DNA from: Paludibacter sp. | GTDB lineage: Bacteria > Bacteroidota > Bacteroidia > Bacteroidales > Paludibacteraceae | Reading direction: 5' to 3' | Assembly (NCBI GenBank): GCA_031292575.1 | Contig: JARLGX010000005.1 | Span: 124,001-188,000 of the forward strand | DNA: 64,000 nucleotides | Shown: in pieces, positions 63,680 through 64,000 of the stretch | Numbering within the stretch: the first letter of the stretch is position 1 | Layout: the number at the start of each line of letters is the position of its first letter | Notes under the pieces: generated by a model | What the model saw: the letters and a program-made list of their open reading frames with translations, nothing else | Database searches by the model: none | What the model was told of the DNA's origin: nothing | Position numbers and translations under genes: made by a program

Positions 63680-64000
63680 ATGAAATTGAAAATTAACGCT
63701 AAAAAACTACTTATTACATTAGGTTTGTTTTTATCCATCTGCGCGGTTTGGTCACAAAAAGCACCCATGAAGTATGGTAAAGTTGATCAAGCAGATCTTG
63801 AAATGAAAGTTTATCCTGCCGACTCAAGTGCTTCGGCGGTGCTATTGTGTAATTACGGCTATTTTGATTCAAATCAGTTACAGTTTATTCACCAGATGCG
63901 TTTTAAAATTCTAACTGAAGAAGGAAAAAATTATTTGCTGAATTTAACTATACCTGCCGATGAAAAAACCACGGTCAAAGGACAAACCGTCAATTTAGAA
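63680..64000 (+). CDS. DUF3857-like secreted protein, partial (N-terminus only)
   Basis: The frame from ATG 63680 is open to the window end (107 residues). Residues 1-26 are a signal peptide (MKLKINAKKLLITLGLFLSI to VWSQ). The rest, with KYGKVDQADLEMKVYPADSS and AVLLCNYGYFDSNQLQFIHQ, resembles the start of DUF3857 domains found ahead of a transglutaminase-like domain in Bacteroidota periplasmic proteins. The C-terminal part is beyond the window, so the domain order is not confirmed. Confidence 0.75.
   Translation, partial: MKLKINAKKLLITLGLFLSICAVWSQKAPMKYGKVDQADLEMKVYPADSSASAVLLCNYGYFDSNQLQFIHQMRFKILTEEGKNYLLNLTIPADEKTTVKGQTVNLE

Overview
The window looks like a chromosomal segment from a pectin-degrading Bacteroidota, most likely order Bacteroidales. 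The evidence is a SusC/SusD pair, C-terminal type IX secretion (T9SS) sorting domains, TAnnTTTG-type promoter -7 boxes, A-rich leaders with weak ribosome binding sites, and a pyrE / SRPBCC / argH block typical of that order. T9SS tails argue against Bacteroides proper; a Paludibacter-like or related environmental lineage is a guess. I saw no rRNA, tRNA, CRISPR, integrase or transposase.

Layout. (1) 1-15,900, minus strand: a partial secreted hydrolase-like protein, an ExuT-type hexuronate transporter, two uroporphyrinogen-decarboxylase-like proteins, a signal-less GH78, an MFS sugar porter, a Gfo/Idh/MocA oxidoreductase, a GH141-like beta-helix enzyme, a GH127 and a large T9SS protein. This block carries several intergenic repeat elements and a decayed GH78 fragment. 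(2) 16,100-26,650, plus strand: GH43, a GH143-GH142 two-domain enzyme, GH78, GH28 and a CE19-like methylesterase with extra domains. (3) 26,880-35,370, plus strand: a sugar-catabolic cluster with split transketolase, FGGY kinase, fucose-isomerase-like enzyme, a frame-disrupted sugar transporter, a signal-less sugar-binding protein, RibB and a DeoR regulator. (4) 35,500-45,700, plus strand: GH95, GH140, a GH78 fused to a sialidase-like propeller, and a second large T9SS protein. (5) 46,070-60,380, minus strand: a DUF3826 protein, two PL1 pectate lyases, a CE8 pectin methylesterase, SusD, SusC, a DUF4957/DUF5123-like lipoprotein and an exported TIM-barrel protein. (6) 60,790-64,000, plus strand: housekeeping pyrE, an SRPBCC protein, argH and the start of a DUF3857-like gene.

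How the genes fit together. GH143-GH142, GH140, GH141, GH95, GH78, GH127, GH28, CE19-like and PL1 in one place closely match the known enzyme set for rhamnogalacturonan II (RG-II) in Bacteroides thetaiotaomicron. Inferred model: T9SS-anchored PL1 and CE8 open homogalacturonan at the surface, SusCD imports oligosaccharides, and periplasmic enzymes with plain signal peptides strip the side chains. MFS and GRP-type permeases then import monosaccharides. The transketolase/kinase/isomerase cluster next to a GH140 apiosidase suggests catabolism of the RG-II sugar D-apiose by an apulose-4-phosphate route.

All functions are read from sequence and recall of families; nothing was searched.
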